Origin: Clostridia bacterium
GTDB lineage: Bacteria > Bacillota > Clostridia > Lachnospirales > Lachnospiraceae
DNA length: 64,000 nucleotides
Direction of reading: 5' to 3'
NCBI GenBank assembly: GCA_910574255.1
Contig: CAJTAK010000007.1
Coordinates: forward strand, 186,001-250,000
Positions 19,293-28,317 of the stretch are shown here, in pieces. A program made the position numbers and the translations under genes. The notes under the pieces are model-generated. The model was not told where the DNA came from. It worked only from the letters and a program-made list of their open reading frames with translations, and did no database searches. Numbering within the stretch: the first letter of the stretch is position 1; the number at the start of each line of letters is the position of its first letter.

Positions 19293-20387
19293 TTACAATA
19301 CCCGAATAAAATTATTTTTATAAACCTCTTTTGCATATCCCTTCAGTTCTAAACTGGTCAGTATGCGAAGAACTTCTATCAGGGGAAGCTTTGTCCGTAT
19401 GCACAGTTCCTCCGGACCCTGGGCTTGTAAACCTAAACAACTATACACTATATTTTCTGCCATTTCAAGATCATTTTTTTCATGTTTTTTAATCTGTTTT
19501 TTTAATTTTCCATTAATTCCTAATTCTTCCAAAATCTGTTCGGGAGAAAGCGCAATTCCCGCCCCCTGATGAATCAGATTGTTGCAGCCGGTGCTTAAGG
19601 AGTCCTCTAAGCGCCCCGGAACCGCATATACGTCCCTGCCCTGTTCCAAAGCCAGATCTGCGGTAATCAAAGAGCCGCTTTTTGCTTTTGCTTCTATTAT
19701 AAGTACCACATCCGCCAGACCGCTGATAATTCGATTTCGCAGAGGAAACAGATGACGCATAGGCCGAATTCCCGGAGGACTCTCTGATAACAGGCCGCCC
19801 TGCTGTTCCAGCCGCATATACAATTCCCGGTGAAATTCCGGATAACAGACATCCACACCTCCCCCCAGAATCCCAAAGGTTTTCCCGCCTCCCTCCAGCG
19901 CCCCCTGATGGCTGCAGCCGTCAATGCCCGCTGCCATTCCGCTGATCACCTGCACTCCTCCTTTTGCCAGTTCCCGACCGAACCACATAGCCGCACTTCT
20001 CCCGTAAGCGCTGCAGGCCCTTGCTCCCACAATGGCCACAGAAGGGTCAGAATCCTTTGGCAGCTCCCCTCTCACATACAGGCCCCCGGGCTTGTGGGCA
20101 ACTGTTTTCAGACGGCAAGGATATAACGGGTTTTCACAGCTTATAAAAGTGATTCCTTTCCTTTTAAGCAGCTCGCCTTCCTTTTCAAAGTCCCACTCCT
20201 TTCTTCTCCTGCATAACCCTCCAATGGCCCTCTGATTTTTTGGAAATCTCATTAAAAGCTCCTCCTCCTTTGCCATAAAGATTCTCTCCGGCGTCCCATA
20301 TTGCTCCGCAAGCCGCCAAAAGAGCCCTGGTTCCCCAACAAGGCCGCTTGTAAGCCAATGCCAGTATGCCTCCATGGATATCCTCAT
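19293..20387 (-). CDS. dprA: DNA-processing protein DprA
   Basis: 364 aa from ATG 20387, with SD GGGGGAGGG and a 4-bp overlap (ATGA) with the yifB stop. The Rossmann-like core (about 100-305) shows VAIVGARACSAYGRSAA, SGMAAGIDGCSHQGAL, LGGGVDVCYPEFHRELY and FPLRNRIISGL, all DprA hallmarks. The N-terminal ~65 residues are helical, and the C-terminal ~65 form a winged-helix extension. DprA loads RecA on incoming single-stranded DNA in natural transformation. Confidence 0.95.
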   Translation of the reverse strand: MRISMEAYWHWLTSGLVGEPGLFWRLAEQYGTPERIFMAKEEELLMRFPKNQRAIGGLCRRRKEWDFEKEGELLKRKGITFISCENPLYPCRLKTVAHKPGGLYVRGELPKDSDPSVAIVGARACSAYGRSAAMWFGRELAKGGVQVISGMAAGIDGCSHQGALEGGGKTFGILGGGVDVCYPEFHRELYMRLEQQGGLLSESPPGIRPMRHLFPLRNRIISGLADVVLIIEAKAKSGSLITADLALEQGRDVYAVPGRLEDSLSTGCNNLIHQGAGIALSPEQILEELGINGKLKKQIKKHEKNDLEMAENIVYSCLGLQAQGPEELCIRTKLPLIEVLRILTSLELKGYAKEVYKNNFIRVL

Positions 20388-21925
20388 AATTCCCTCCCCC
20401 AATAATTCTTATCCGGCAGGCGGTAGTGAAGGGCTTCCAGCAGATGCTGCTCCAGAATCCGTTCTTCCTGCTCCAGATCGGCAATGGTACGTGCTGTCTT
20501 GATAATCTTATAATATGCCCGAGCGCTTAAGTTTAGTTTCCCAAATGCATTTTTTAAAAGCTTCTGTTCTTTTTTACCCAAAGGACAGTAATATTCCACC
20601 TGATTTCCGTTAAGATACGCATTAAAATGGATGGAAAGCTCCCTGTAGCGTTCCTGCTGCATCCCATGAGCCGCCTCTACCCGTTTTCGTATCTTAAGAG
20701 AGCTTTCATTCTGCTGCTTTTCGGTGAGTTCCTCATAGGAGATCGCCGGAACCTCTGCGCAAATGTCGATCCGATCCAGCAGAGGGCGGCTGATTTTTCC
20801 CAGATAATGGCTTACCTCCTGCTCCGTGCAGGTACAGCGCTTCCGATCCGGATAGTAACCGCAGGCACAGGGATTCATAGCTGCCACCAGCATACATTTT
20901 GCCGGAAAAACATAAGTGCCAGCCGTCCGTGAGATACAGATCCGGCGCTCCTCCAAAGGCTGTCTTAGAATTTCCAAAGCACTCCTTTTATATTCCGGAA
21001 ACTCGTCTAAAAATAGAATGCCTCCGGAGCTTAAAGAGATCTCTCCGGGAGCAGGAATCCTGCCGCCTCCTGCCAGAGCTTCCGGCGTAACCGTGTGGTG
21101 CGGCGCTCGAAATGGCCTTCCAAGCATCAGCGAGGTCTGCTCCGGCAAGAGACCGGCCACGCTGTAGATCTTGGTCATCTCCAGAGCTTCCTCCAGGCTT
21201 ACAGGCGGCAAAATCCCCGGAATCCGTTTTGCTATCATGGTTTTTCCGGAGCCGGGCGGACCAATCAGCAGCAAGTTGTGCATCCCTGCGGCCGCCACCT
21301 CCGCAGCCCTCTTTGTCACCGACTGCCCGTTTATCTGCGCAAAATCAGCATCGCAGATGCATGCCTGTTCTCTCAAAAGCCTGTCCGTATCCACCTGTTC
21401 CGGAACTGCCCGCTCCGGGTGGCGCAGGATTTCAATTAACTGACTAAGGCTGGAAACGCCGATAATCTCCATATTATCCAAAACCGCTCCCTCCGCAGCA
21501 TTTTTATCCGGCACAATGCAGCGCCGGATTCCGCTGTCTCTGGCTGCCTCCGCCAAAGCCAGAATTCCCGGAACCGGAAGCACCTGACCGCTTAAGCTCA
21601 ATTCCCCGGTCAGCATCACATCCTTTAAGCTTTCTTTCGGTATCTTCTCCAAAGAAGCCAAAATCGCCGCCGCAACAGGAAGGTCAAACCGGGAGCCTGC
21701 CTTTCGAATCCCTGCCGGAGCCAGGTTCACGGTAATCCGCTTAGGAGGGAGTGCAATTCCCGTATTGCGCAGGGCTGTCCGCACCCGATCCCCGGCCTCC
21801 CTCACCTCCGATGACAGATATCCCACCATCAAAAGCTGAGGCATTCCATCACTAATATCAGCCTCCACACGGACCAGATAGGCATCCAGTCCGTTTAAGG
21901 CTGCTGACTGTACTTTACTAAACAT
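20384..21925 (-). CDS. YifB/ComM-family Mg chelatase-like AAA+ ATPase
   Basis: 513 aa from ATG 21925 (MFSKVQSAALNGLDAYLVRV; SD AAAGGAG). The N-terminal domain (about 1-185) is the Lon-protease-like fold of the family (GELSLSGQVLPVPGIL). The AAA+ domain has Walker A LIGPPGSGKTM and Walker B GGILFLDEFPEY, with CACGYYPDRKRCTC as the Cys-rich loop and the C-terminal Mg_chelatase_C region LNLSARAYYKIIKTARTIAD. ComM is a branch-migration helicase in transformation. Coupled to dprA. Upstream ORF starts as far as 21997 are not like the family. Confidence 0.93.
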   Translation of the reverse strand: MFSKVQSAALNGLDAYLVRVEADISDGMPQLLMVGYLSSEVREAGDRVRTALRNTGIALPPKRITVNLAPAGIRKAGSRFDLPVAAAILASLEKIPKESLKDVMLTGELSLSGQVLPVPGILALAEAARDSGIRRCIVPDKNAAEGAVLDNMEIIGVSSLSQLIEILRHPERAVPEQVDTDRLLREQACICDADFAQINGQSVTKRAAEVAAAGMHNLLLIGPPGSGKTMIAKRIPGILPPVSLEEALEMTKIYSVAGLLPEQTSLMLGRPFRAPHHTVTPEALAGGGRIPAPGEISLSSGGILFLDEFPEYKRSALEILRQPLEERRICISRTAGTYVFPAKCMLVAAMNPCACGYYPDRKRCTCTEQEVSHYLGKISRPLLDRIDICAEVPAISYEELTEKQQNESSLKIRKRVEAAHGMQQERYRELSIHFNAYLNGNQVEYYCPLGKKEQKLLKNAFGKLNLSARAYYKIIKTARTIADLEQEERILEQHLLEALHYRLPDKNYWGREL

Positions 21926-22422
21926 AAAAAGCTCTATCACTCCTTTTTCTGCAAAATTTCCCATGTTCTGTGTCCAAGACACGGATCGTCTACGCACTTT
22001 TCATGGGATACTGTTTTCTTTTATATTTTTAAGGAAATAACTTTGGCGACTGCCAAAGCTGAAGATTGTCTTATGTATTTTAGCGGCTGTCAAGCCAAAT
22101 GAATATGCCGGCACAAAGTAAAGCCGCTCCGGACGAGAAGGCAGTCCGGCACATTCAAGCATCCGCTTTATCTTTTAATTATTTCCCATCATTTCTCCTT
22201 TCCTATTATAGCAACCTTTCAAAAAACACAATGCCAAATATCAAACCCTTCCGCTACTGCGCCCTTCTAAAGGCCAGCTCTCAAATATATTATTACCTGT
22301 CGGGAAATAAACCTCGAATTGAGATTGATCATAATAAGACATAAACAGATTACCATATACCGTAAAATAAAACAAGTACTTTTTAACCCATTCCGCCGTT
22401 CTCTTCCGCCATCCCAAAGTCA
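21926..22422. other. Noncoding gap between yifB and the hairpin element
   Basis: About 500 bp with no credible ORF. It should contain the promoter of the yifB-dprA-topA operon. A short inverted pair (AGCGGCT near 22081, AGCCGCT near 22121) is the only structure seen. Confidence 0.4.
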
Positions 22423-22640
22423 GGGAGCGAGCCAAAACCAGGACCGGACTTTTCCAATATCCCAGTGTCCGGCTGTTCACGCACACGCTGTTTCATATGA
22501 ACGGACAATGCCTCAAAAAATATCGCACCCAACTTTTTATAAAGGCAATGTCCGTGCAGAGCAAACAGCGTGTGCGTGAACCGTCCGAACACGGATATGG
22601 AAAAGTCCGGTCCTGGTTTTGGCTCGCTCCCGTCCGTCCC
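22423..22640 (-). repeat. Long covarying hairpin element, copy 2
   Basis: Inverted repeat with left arm from 22423 (GGGAGCGAGCC) and right arm ending 22631 (GGCTCGCTCCC), about 85 bp each, around a ~35-nt loop, then CGTCCGTCCC (22631-22640). It has the same fixed, partly mismatched core motifs as copy 1. On the minus strand it begins within 4 bp of the sigK stop codon, so it may form the sigK mRNA 3' end. Confidence 0.85.
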
Positions 22641-22643
22641 TCA

Positions 22644-23261
22644 CTAAAAATACTCCCTCAACTTCCCCAAAGCATTCTTCTCAATCCTGCTAATATAAGA
22701 ACGGGAAATTCCAAGCTGACCGGCAATCTCCCGTTGGGTGTATTCCTTTCCGTTATAAAGACCGTATCTCATAATCAAAACCTTTTGCTCCCTCGGCGTC
22801 AGCACTTGATCAAGAAGCTCATACAGCTTCTTACTGTCCGCCTTCAAACTAATCTGCGCAAACGCATCTCTCTCATTGCTCTCAATAATATCCAGCAGAT
22901 GAATCTCATTTCCTTCTTTATCCGTACCAATTGGTTCATAATAGGAAGTTTCCCTGGCTGTCTTTTTTCTGGCCCGGAAAAACATCAAAAGTTCATTCTC
23001 CACACAGCGGGCCGCATAAGTAGCAAGACGAGGCCCTTTTCCGCTGTCAAATGTGGTAACGGCCTTTATCAGGCCGATGGTACCAATGGAAATCAAATCC
23101 TCCACATCTTCCTCCGAGCCCTGATATTTCTTTACAATATGGGCTACCAGGCGAAGATTGTGCTCCACCAGGATATTACGTGCCTCAAGGTCTCCCTCCT
23201 TCAGCTTCTGCAGATAATATTGCTCCTCTTTGGCCGGTAGTGGTTGGGGAAAAGTCTTCAA
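22644..23261 (-). CDS. sigK: Sporulation sigma factor SigK
   Basis: 205 aa. It starts MKTFPQPLPAKEEQYYLQKL, then region 2 (ARNILVEHNLRLVAHIVKKY, DLISIGTIGLIKAVTTFD, RLATYAARCVENELLM) and region 4 (LTPREQKVLIMRYGLYNG, QREIAGQLGISRSYISRIE), as in SigK. It directs late mother-cell transcription in sporulation. The gene is whole, with no skin-type interruption. The start is a TTG at 23261 with SD GAGGTG, and that SD is inside one arm of a long inverted repeat (23262-23322). The stop is directly followed by hairpin element copy 2. The short N-terminus shows no long pro-sequence. Confidence 0.9.
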   Translation of the reverse strand: MKTFPQPLPAKEEQYYLQKLKEGDLEARNILVEHNLRLVAHIVKKYQGSEEDVEDLISIGTIGLIKAVTTFDSGKGPRLATYAARCVENELLMFFRARKKTARETSYYEPIGTDKEGNEIHLLDIIESNERDAFAQISLKADSKKLYELLDQVLTPREQKVLIMRYGLYNGKEYTQREIAGQLGISRSYISRIEKNALGKLREYF

Positions 23262-23322
23262 AAAGGCACCTCTTTGGCGGATTTATATTATCTTATGATA
23301 ATTCCTCCAAAGAAGTGCCTTT
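23262..23322 (-). promoter_or_regulatory. Terminator-like hairpin covering the sigK ribosome-binding site
   Basis: Arms 23262-23277 (AAAGGCACCTCTTTGG) and 23307-23322 pair at 15 of 16 positions; on the minus strand the stem is followed by TTTTTG, whose TTG is the sigK start codon. The SD (GAGGTG) is buried in the stem. It could end the transcript from the U32 gene upstream, block sigK translation, or both. Confidence 0.75.
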
Positions 23323-23432
23323 CCACTTTTATCTGCAAATAATAAGCCAAGCTAAAAATGCATGTGTACATAGCTGACAAGCCCTTTTGCACCACATCCT
23401 GCATGTTCTGTTATCCCGGACACCTGCTCATA

Positions 23433-24671
23433 CTACGTTATAACCCCATCCTCCTTCTTACGCAAAATATCATAAGTTTCAGCTTCTTTGCTAAGCTTTA
23501 CAAACAATTTCTGCTTCGGATGAGGCGCACTTTTCATGGGATTCCCTTCCTCGTCCAAAAGCTCCTCTACCTTCACAAGAACATTTTTTCCGTTCGGCTT
23601 CATAATCTCAATCTCGTCTCCCACAGAAAACTTATTCCGCTGTTCAATCTGACAATAACCCCGCTCATCCGGCCCATTCACAATTCCCAGATACGTGTAT
23701 CCCTTCACATACGTATTGCTTCCATAGATTTGGCTGTTTTCATCCGGCTTCCCATAAAAGAAGCCCGTGGTAAACTCCCGGTAGGTACAGCCGGCAATCT
23801 GCTCCTGATACCAGCTCATATTCCTTTGGTAAAGCTCCTGGGATTCCAGACAATCATCAATGGCCTTCCGGTAGGTTCTGGCCACCGTTGCCACATAAAG
23901 GGCCGTCTTCATCCGCCCTTCAATCTTAAAGCTGTCAATCCCGGATTCCAAAAGCTCCGGAATATGCTCAATCATACAGAGATCCTTTGAATTAAAAATG
24001 TAAGAGCCCCGCTCATTTTCATATACCGGAAAATATTCTCCCGGTCTTGTCTCCTCCACCACCGCATATTTCCAGCGGCATGGGTGTGTACATGCTCCCT
24101 GATTGGCATCCCTTCCTGTGAAATAATTGCTCAAAAGGCACCGCCCTGAATAGGAAATACACATAGCCCCATGGATAAAGGTCTCAATCTCCAGATCTTC
24201 CGGAATATTTGCCCGAAGCTCTCGAAGCTCCTCCATGGAAAGCTCCCTTGCCGATACCACACGCTTTGCTCCCTGCTCCTTCCAGAAACGGCAGGTCAGA
24301 TAATTCGTATTATTAGCCTGCGTACTAATATGCCGCTCAATCTCCGGGCAAATCTCCTTAGCCAGCATAAATACACCGGGATCCGCAATAATCAAAGCAT
24401 CCGGATGCACCTCCCGAAGCTCCGAAAAATACGCCCGAATCCCTTCCAAATCCCGATTATGGGCCAAAATATTGGCTGTCACATAGACCTTTGCTCCCCG
24501 TTCATGGGCAAAAGCTATTCCCTCTTTCATCTCTTCCAGGGAAAAGTTCTTAGCCTTCGCACGAAGGCCAAAGGCTTCCCCGCCTATATATACGGCATCC
24601 GCTCCAAAGACCACCGCCGTTTTCAGTACCTCCAGACTGCTGGCAGGTATCAATAATTCCGGTTTTTTCAT
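23433..24671 (-). CDS. U32-family protein (TrhP-like tRNA hydroxylation)
   Basis: 412 aa. The N-terminal barrel reads PELLIPASSLEVLKTAVVFG and DAVYIGGEAFGLRAKAKNF; the family Cys cluster lies in FIHGAMCISYSGRCLLSNYF and GACTHPCRWKY, and FKIEGRMKTALYVATVARTY follows. A C-terminal beta domain (about 335-400) is present. U32 proteins of this type (TrhP, B. subtilis YrrN/YrrO) hydroxylate U34 of tRNA using prephenate; the neighbouring trmR product methylates that hydroxyl, so the pairing supports this role over a peptidase. ATG 24671. Confidence 0.88.
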   Translation of the reverse strand: MKKPELLIPASSLEVLKTAVVFGADAVYIGGEAFGLRAKAKNFSLEEMKEGIAFAHERGAKVYVTANILAHNRDLEGIRAYFSELREVHPDALIIADPGVFMLAKEICPEIERHISTQANNTNYLTCRFWKEQGAKRVVSARELSMEELRELRANIPEDLEIETFIHGAMCISYSGRCLLSNYFTGRDANQGACTHPCRWKYAVVEETRPGEYFPVYENERGSYIFNSKDLCMIEHIPELLESGIDSFKIEGRMKTALYVATVARTYRKAIDDCLESQELYQRNMSWYQEQIAGCTYREFTTGFFYGKPDENSQIYGSNTYVKGYTYLGIVNGPDERGYCQIEQRNKFSVGDEIEIMKPNGKNVLVKVEELLDEEGNPMKSAPHPKQKLFVKLSKEAETYDILRKKEDGVIT

Positions 24672-24763
24672 ACTTTATTCCAGTTCCGCAATATCCTCTT
24701 TCGTACCCCTTATCCGGAAGAACTTCCAGCACTATGGCACTGTGGGCATATTGCCGTTTTAAA

Positions 24764-25405
24764 TTATTGTTTTACACTCAAGGTCACCCCGTCCCCCAAA
24801 GGAAGAATGGAAGTAACCAGCTGCGGATTGTGCTTCAATTCATAAAGATATTCCCGCATCCTGCTGTGAATGGTCCGGTTCCGCCGCTCCACAGCAAACC
24901 GGGATTCAATCAGTTCTCCATCCTGCAGCACATTGTCTGACACTAAAAGCCCTCCCGGTGCCAAAAGTCGCAGCACGTCCGGAAGGAAATGGATATACTG
25001 TCCTTTGGCCGCATCCATAAAGATGAAATCAAAGGTCCCTGTCATTTTCTGCAAATATTCTGCCGCATCACCTTCCAACAGAGTAATCTGCTTTTCCCTT
25101 CCTGCCCTCTTAAAGTTCTCCTTTGCTGTAGGAATCCGTTTTTCATACTTTTCAATAGTGGTAATATGTGCTTTTGGATGTCCATATTCACACAGTAAAA
25201 GAGCAGAAAAGCCTACGGCTGTTCCTACCTCCAGAATAGCCCTGGGCTGTTTTGCTGCCAGGAGAGTCTTAAGAAAGCTCTGCATCTCCCGGCGTATGAC
25301 CGGCACACAGTCTCTTCTTGCTTCCTCCTCTATCTGATCCAAAAGCCTGGTATTGCCCATATCCAGTGAATTGATATAGGCAGTCATTCTCTCATCAACA
25401 ATCAC
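24764..25405 (-). CDS. trmR: tRNA 5-hydroxyuridine methyltransferase TrmR (YrrM-like)
   Basis: 213 aa SAM-dependent O-methyltransferase family 3. Motif I is ILEVGTAVGFSALLL, motif II HITTIEKYEKRIPTAKENF, and the metal-binding region FIFMDAAKGQY followed by VSDNVLQDG. YrrM in B. subtilis methylates ho5U34 to mo5U34 in tRNA, and the gene sits between the mltG-like and U32 genes in the same order here. GTG 25405 directly follows the stop of the mltG-like gene; an ATG at 25387 is an alternative. Confidence 0.85.
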   Translation of the reverse strand: MIVDERMTAYINSLDMGNTRLLDQIEEEARRDCVPVIRREMQSFLKTLLAAKQPRAILEVGTAVGFSALLLCEYGHPKAHITTIEKYEKRIPTAKENFKRAGREKQITLLEGDAAEYLQKMTGTFDFIFMDAAKGQYIHFLPDVLRLLAPGGLLVSDNVLQDGELIESRFAVERRNRTIHSRMREYLYELKHNPQLVTSILPLGDGVTLSVKQ

Positions 25406-25786
25406 TTACTCTTCCTCTTCCGGATCCTCTCCGGCCATCACTGCCATCATCTCCCTGGGCTTCATAGCAGTAGTAAGGGTATAGGTACCAGCCTCCAGCT
25501 TCTTTGCATACTTGGACACCTTTACCTGAATATAAAACAGCTTCCAGTCATTTACCAGACCCTTATCTTCCATAAGCTTTGCAATATCAGAAATAGCAGA
25601 GCCATCCTCTATGGTTATCGTAATGCTTCTTCCCGGCTCTTCATCCACTGCCTCCTCCTGGAATACGGAATGTCCATAGTCAAAGGCCATGCCGCCCAGC
25701 CGGATAATTCCCAATATCACCACTGCTATGACTACAATTTTTAAAGCAATTGATAAGACTGTTAATGCTGCTCGTTTAATGTTCAT
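25406..25786 (-). CDS. MltG N-terminal-like membrane protein (catalytic domain absent)
   Basis: 126 aa from ATG 25786 (SD GGAGACGG). One membrane helix (about 8-30), then a LysM/YceG-like N-terminal domain: ITITIEDGSAISDIAKLMED, LFYIQVKVSKYAKKLEAGTY, TLTTAMKPREMM. Full MltG/YrrL proteins have about 330-380 residues and a catalytic YceG domain with an essential Glu; none follows here before the acidic end (EDPEEEE). It may be a short homologue with a binding role, not a transglycosylase. Its place, before trmR, matches yrrL in B. subtilis. Confidence 0.8.
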   Translation of the reverse strand: MNIKRAALTVLSIALKIVVIAVVILGIIRLGGMAFDYGHSVFQEEAVDEEPGRSITITIEDGSAISDIAKLMEDKGLVNDWKLFYIQVKVSKYAKKLEAGTYTLTTAMKPREMMAVMAGEDPEEEE

Positions 25787-25857
25787 CTTCCGTCTCCTGC
25801 ATCTATCTGATACCGCTCTCAGCAAAATATTCTATGAGGCATATCCATCTCATAACC

Positions 25858-27522
25858 TTACACTTCCATGATAATAGGAAGAATCATAGGATTTCGTTTT
25901 GTCCTTTTCCAGATGAAATCACTTAAGGAATCCTTAATGACATTCTTCAATTTTCCCCAGTCAGAAATTCCCCTGTCAAGACAGTCATTCACTGCATCAT
26001 TCACCACAGCTCTAGCTTCCTCCATCAGATCCTCAGACTCTCTTACATAGACAAAGCCCCTGGATACAATATCAGGGCCGGCCAGCAATTGATTGCTGTA
26101 CTTTTCCAGGGTCATTACTACAATCATAATACCATCCTCGGCCAGATGCTGTCTATCCCTTAAAACAATATTTCCTACATCTCCTACTCCGAGGCCGTCT
26201 ACCAAAATAGCTCCCGTATGCACGTGATCCACCACCTGTGCACTGTTTTCCCCCAGCTCCAGCACGTCACCAGAGGAAAGGATGAAAATATTTTCCTTGG
26301 GAATGCCCAGATTCTTTGCCAAATCCGACTGAGCTTTCAGATGGCGGTACTCCCCATGGACAGGGACAGCATACTTAGGATGCACCAGTGAATAAATCAG
26401 CTTGATTTCCTCCTGACATGCATGGCCGGATACATGAGCATCCTGAAAGATTACATCTGCGCCCTTCATAGAAAGCTCATTAATCACCTTGGACACAGCC
26501 TTTTCATTTCCCGGAATGGCCTTGGAACTGAAAATCACCGTATCGCCCGGCTTAATCTGCACCTTTTTATGGATATTAGCAGCAATCCGTGACAGAGCAG
26601 CCATAGATTCTCCCTGACTTCCTGTGGTAATCAATACCACCTGATCATCGGGATAGTTCTTCATCATTTCAATGTCGATCAGGGTTTTATCCGGCACATT
26701 CAGATACCCCAGCTCTGCTGCCGTCTTAATCACATTGATCATGCTGCGGCCTTCCACCACTACCTTCCTGCCATATTTGTAAGCGGAATTGATGATCTGC
26801 TGCACCCGATCCACATTGGAAGCAAAGGTAGCAATAATAATCCGGGAATTCCTGTGATCCGACATGATATTGTCAAACACCTTCCCCACTGTCCGCTCTG
26901 ACATGGTAAAGCCCGGGCGTTCTGCATTGGTGCTGTCACACATAAGGGCCAACACGCCCTTCTTTCCAATCTCTCCAAAGCGCTGCAAATCAATGGCGTC
27001 TCCAAAGACTGGCGTATAATCCACCTTAAAGTCTCCCGTATGGACAATAATGCCGGCCGGAGAATAGATTGCCAGAGCAGAAGCATCCACAATACTGTGG
27101 TTGGTCTTAATAAACTCAATCCGGAAGGAGCCCAGATTGATGGATTGTCCATGCTGAACAACCTTCCGCTTGGTATGATTAATCAGATTGTGCTCCCGGA
27201 GCTTATTCTCAATCAGTCCGATGGTCAGCTTAGTGGCATACACCGGAACATTTATCTCTTTCAGAACATAAGGCAGCGCTCCAATGTGATCCTCATGCCC
27301 ATGGGTAATCACAAATCCCTTTACCTTCTGTATATTATCTTTTAAATACGTAATATCGGGAATCACCAAGTCGATTCCCAGCATGTCATCCTCCGGGAAG
27401 GACAGGCCGCAGTCCACAACAATAATACTGTCTTCAAATTCAAAGGCAGTAATATTCATTCCGATCTGCTCCAGTCCGCCCAGAGGAATGATACGCAGTT
27501 TTGAATTGTTAATATTTCTCAA
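25858..27522 (-). CDS. rnj: Ribonuclease J
   Basis: 554 aa. Metallo-beta-lactamase/beta-CASP RNase. Core motifs: VVDCGLSFPEDDMLG, THGHEDHIGALPYVL (zinc ligands), HTGDFKVDYTP, MCDSTNA, TTGSQGE, AHVSGHACQEE and PVHGEYRHL. It acts as 5'-3' exonuclease and endonuclease in mRNA decay and rRNA maturation. The start is a TTG at 27522 with a strong AGGAGG; the first residues (RNINNSKLRIIPLGGLEQIG) fit the family. Whether it corresponds to RNase J1 or J2 cannot be decided; the intact metal-binding motifs suggest an active, J1-like enzyme. Confidence 0.95.
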   Translation of the reverse strand: MRNINNSKLRIIPLGGLEQIGMNITAFEFEDSIIVVDCGLSFPEDDMLGIDLVIPDITYLKDNIQKVKGFVITHGHEDHIGALPYVLKEINVPVYATKLTIGLIENKLREHNLINHTKRKVVQHGQSINLGSFRIEFIKTNHSIVDASALAIYSPAGIIVHTGDFKVDYTPVFGDAIDLQRFGEIGKKGVLALMCDSTNAERPGFTMSERTVGKVFDNIMSDHRNSRIIIATFASNVDRVQQIINSAYKYGRKVVVEGRSMINVIKTAAELGYLNVPDKTLIDIEMMKNYPDDQVVLITTGSQGESMAALSRIAANIHKKVQIKPGDTVIFSSKAIPGNEKAVSKVINELSMKGADVIFQDAHVSGHACQEEIKLIYSLVHPKYAVPVHGEYRHLKAQSDLAKNLGIPKENIFILSSGDVLELGENSAQVVDHVHTGAILVDGLGVGDVGNIVLRDRQHLAEDGIMIVVMTLEKYSNQLLAGPDIVSRGFVYVRESEDLMEEARAVVNDAVNDCLDRGISDWGKLKNVIKDSLSDFIWKRTKRNPMILPIIMEV

Positions 27523-27538
27523 TCTTCAACCTCCTGTT

Positions 27539-28033
27539 TTAATTTTCTTCCTTTTCCGAACAATCCCTGCAAATGCCGTAAAGCTTAACCTCATGATCCG
27601 TCACCCGGAATCCCAGCGCTGCCTGTACCCCCGTCTCCAGCGCTTCCAGCATATCCTTCTGAAATGCAGACACACGGCCGCACCGCAGGCAGATCAAATG
27701 ATGATGCCGATGGTGTTCGCTGTCCTGTGTATCTCCAATCTCATAGCGGACAAAGCCGTCATCCAGATTAATCCGGTCAATCAGTTCCAGTTCCAGCAAA
27801 AGCTGAACCGTTCTATAAACAGTAGCTAACCCGATATCCGGGTTCTCTACTTTTACTCTCTCGTATATCTCTTCTGCAGTCAGGTGTTCTTCCGGGTTCT
27901 CTGCCAGTACTTCAAGGACTACCAGACGCTGCCTGGTTACCTTCAGTCCTTTTTTTTTCAGTATTTTCTTAAAATCCTCTCTCCCAATTGCCACAGATGC
28001 CACCTGCCCTTTTCTCCTTGCAGCTTTAGTCAC
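27539..28033 (-). CDS. Fur-family metal-dependent transcription regulator
   Basis: 164 aa. Winged-helix DNA-binding domain (GLKVTRQRLVVLEVLAENP, HLTAEEIYERVK, IGLATVYRTVQLLLELELI) and a C-terminal metal domain with HHRHHHLICLRCGRV and a second Cys pair CRDC, which make the structural zinc site. It could sense iron (Fur), zinc (Zur) or peroxide (PerR); sequence alone does not decide. GTG start at 28033 behind AGGGAAAAG. It lies 16 bp upstream of the RNase J gene. Confidence 0.9.
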   Translation of the reverse strand: MTKAARRKGQVASVAIGREDFKKILKKKGLKVTRQRLVVLEVLAENPEEHLTAEEIYERVKVENPDIGLATVYRTVQLLLELELIDRINLDDGFVRYEIGDTQDSEHHRHHHLICLRCGRVSAFQKDMLEALETGVQAALGFRVTDHEVKLYGICRDCSEKEEN

Positions 28034-28053
28034 TGGCTGCTGCTTTTCCCTTT

Positions 28054-28314
28054 CTAACGGGTGATGTCCACATCCTCCAAAAGCTGTTCAAAAATTCCTA
28101 AGACGCCTTCTAACTCCTGATCATCCTCTACAATCTCATAGACTGCTTCCTGATCTCCATCTGAAGACAAATCCTTCAAAATCAGAGCTTCTGCATCCTC
28201 TTTTTCAGAATCAGACACCAGAATATAGTCTGTCCCATTCAGTCTCGTTTCCTCCAGAACAAAAAATTCTGTCTCCTCTCCTGTTTCCTCCTGGATAAAC
28301 GTAATCTTTTCCAT
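28054..28314 (-). CDS. DUF1292 protein (YrzB-like)
   Basis: 86 aa, strongly acidic. MEKITFIQEETGEETEFFVL and YILVSDSEKEDAEALIL match the DUF1292 family (B. subtilis YrzB), short acidic proteins of unknown role always found behind ruvX (yrrK) and ireB (yrzL), as here. It starts 3 bp after the ruvX stop codon. Confidence 0.88.
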   Translation of the reverse strand: MEKITFIQEETGEETEFFVLEETRLNGTDYILVSDSEKEDAEALILKDLSSDGDQEAVYEIVEDDQELEGVLGIFEQLLEDVDITR

Positions 28315-28317
28315 TCC

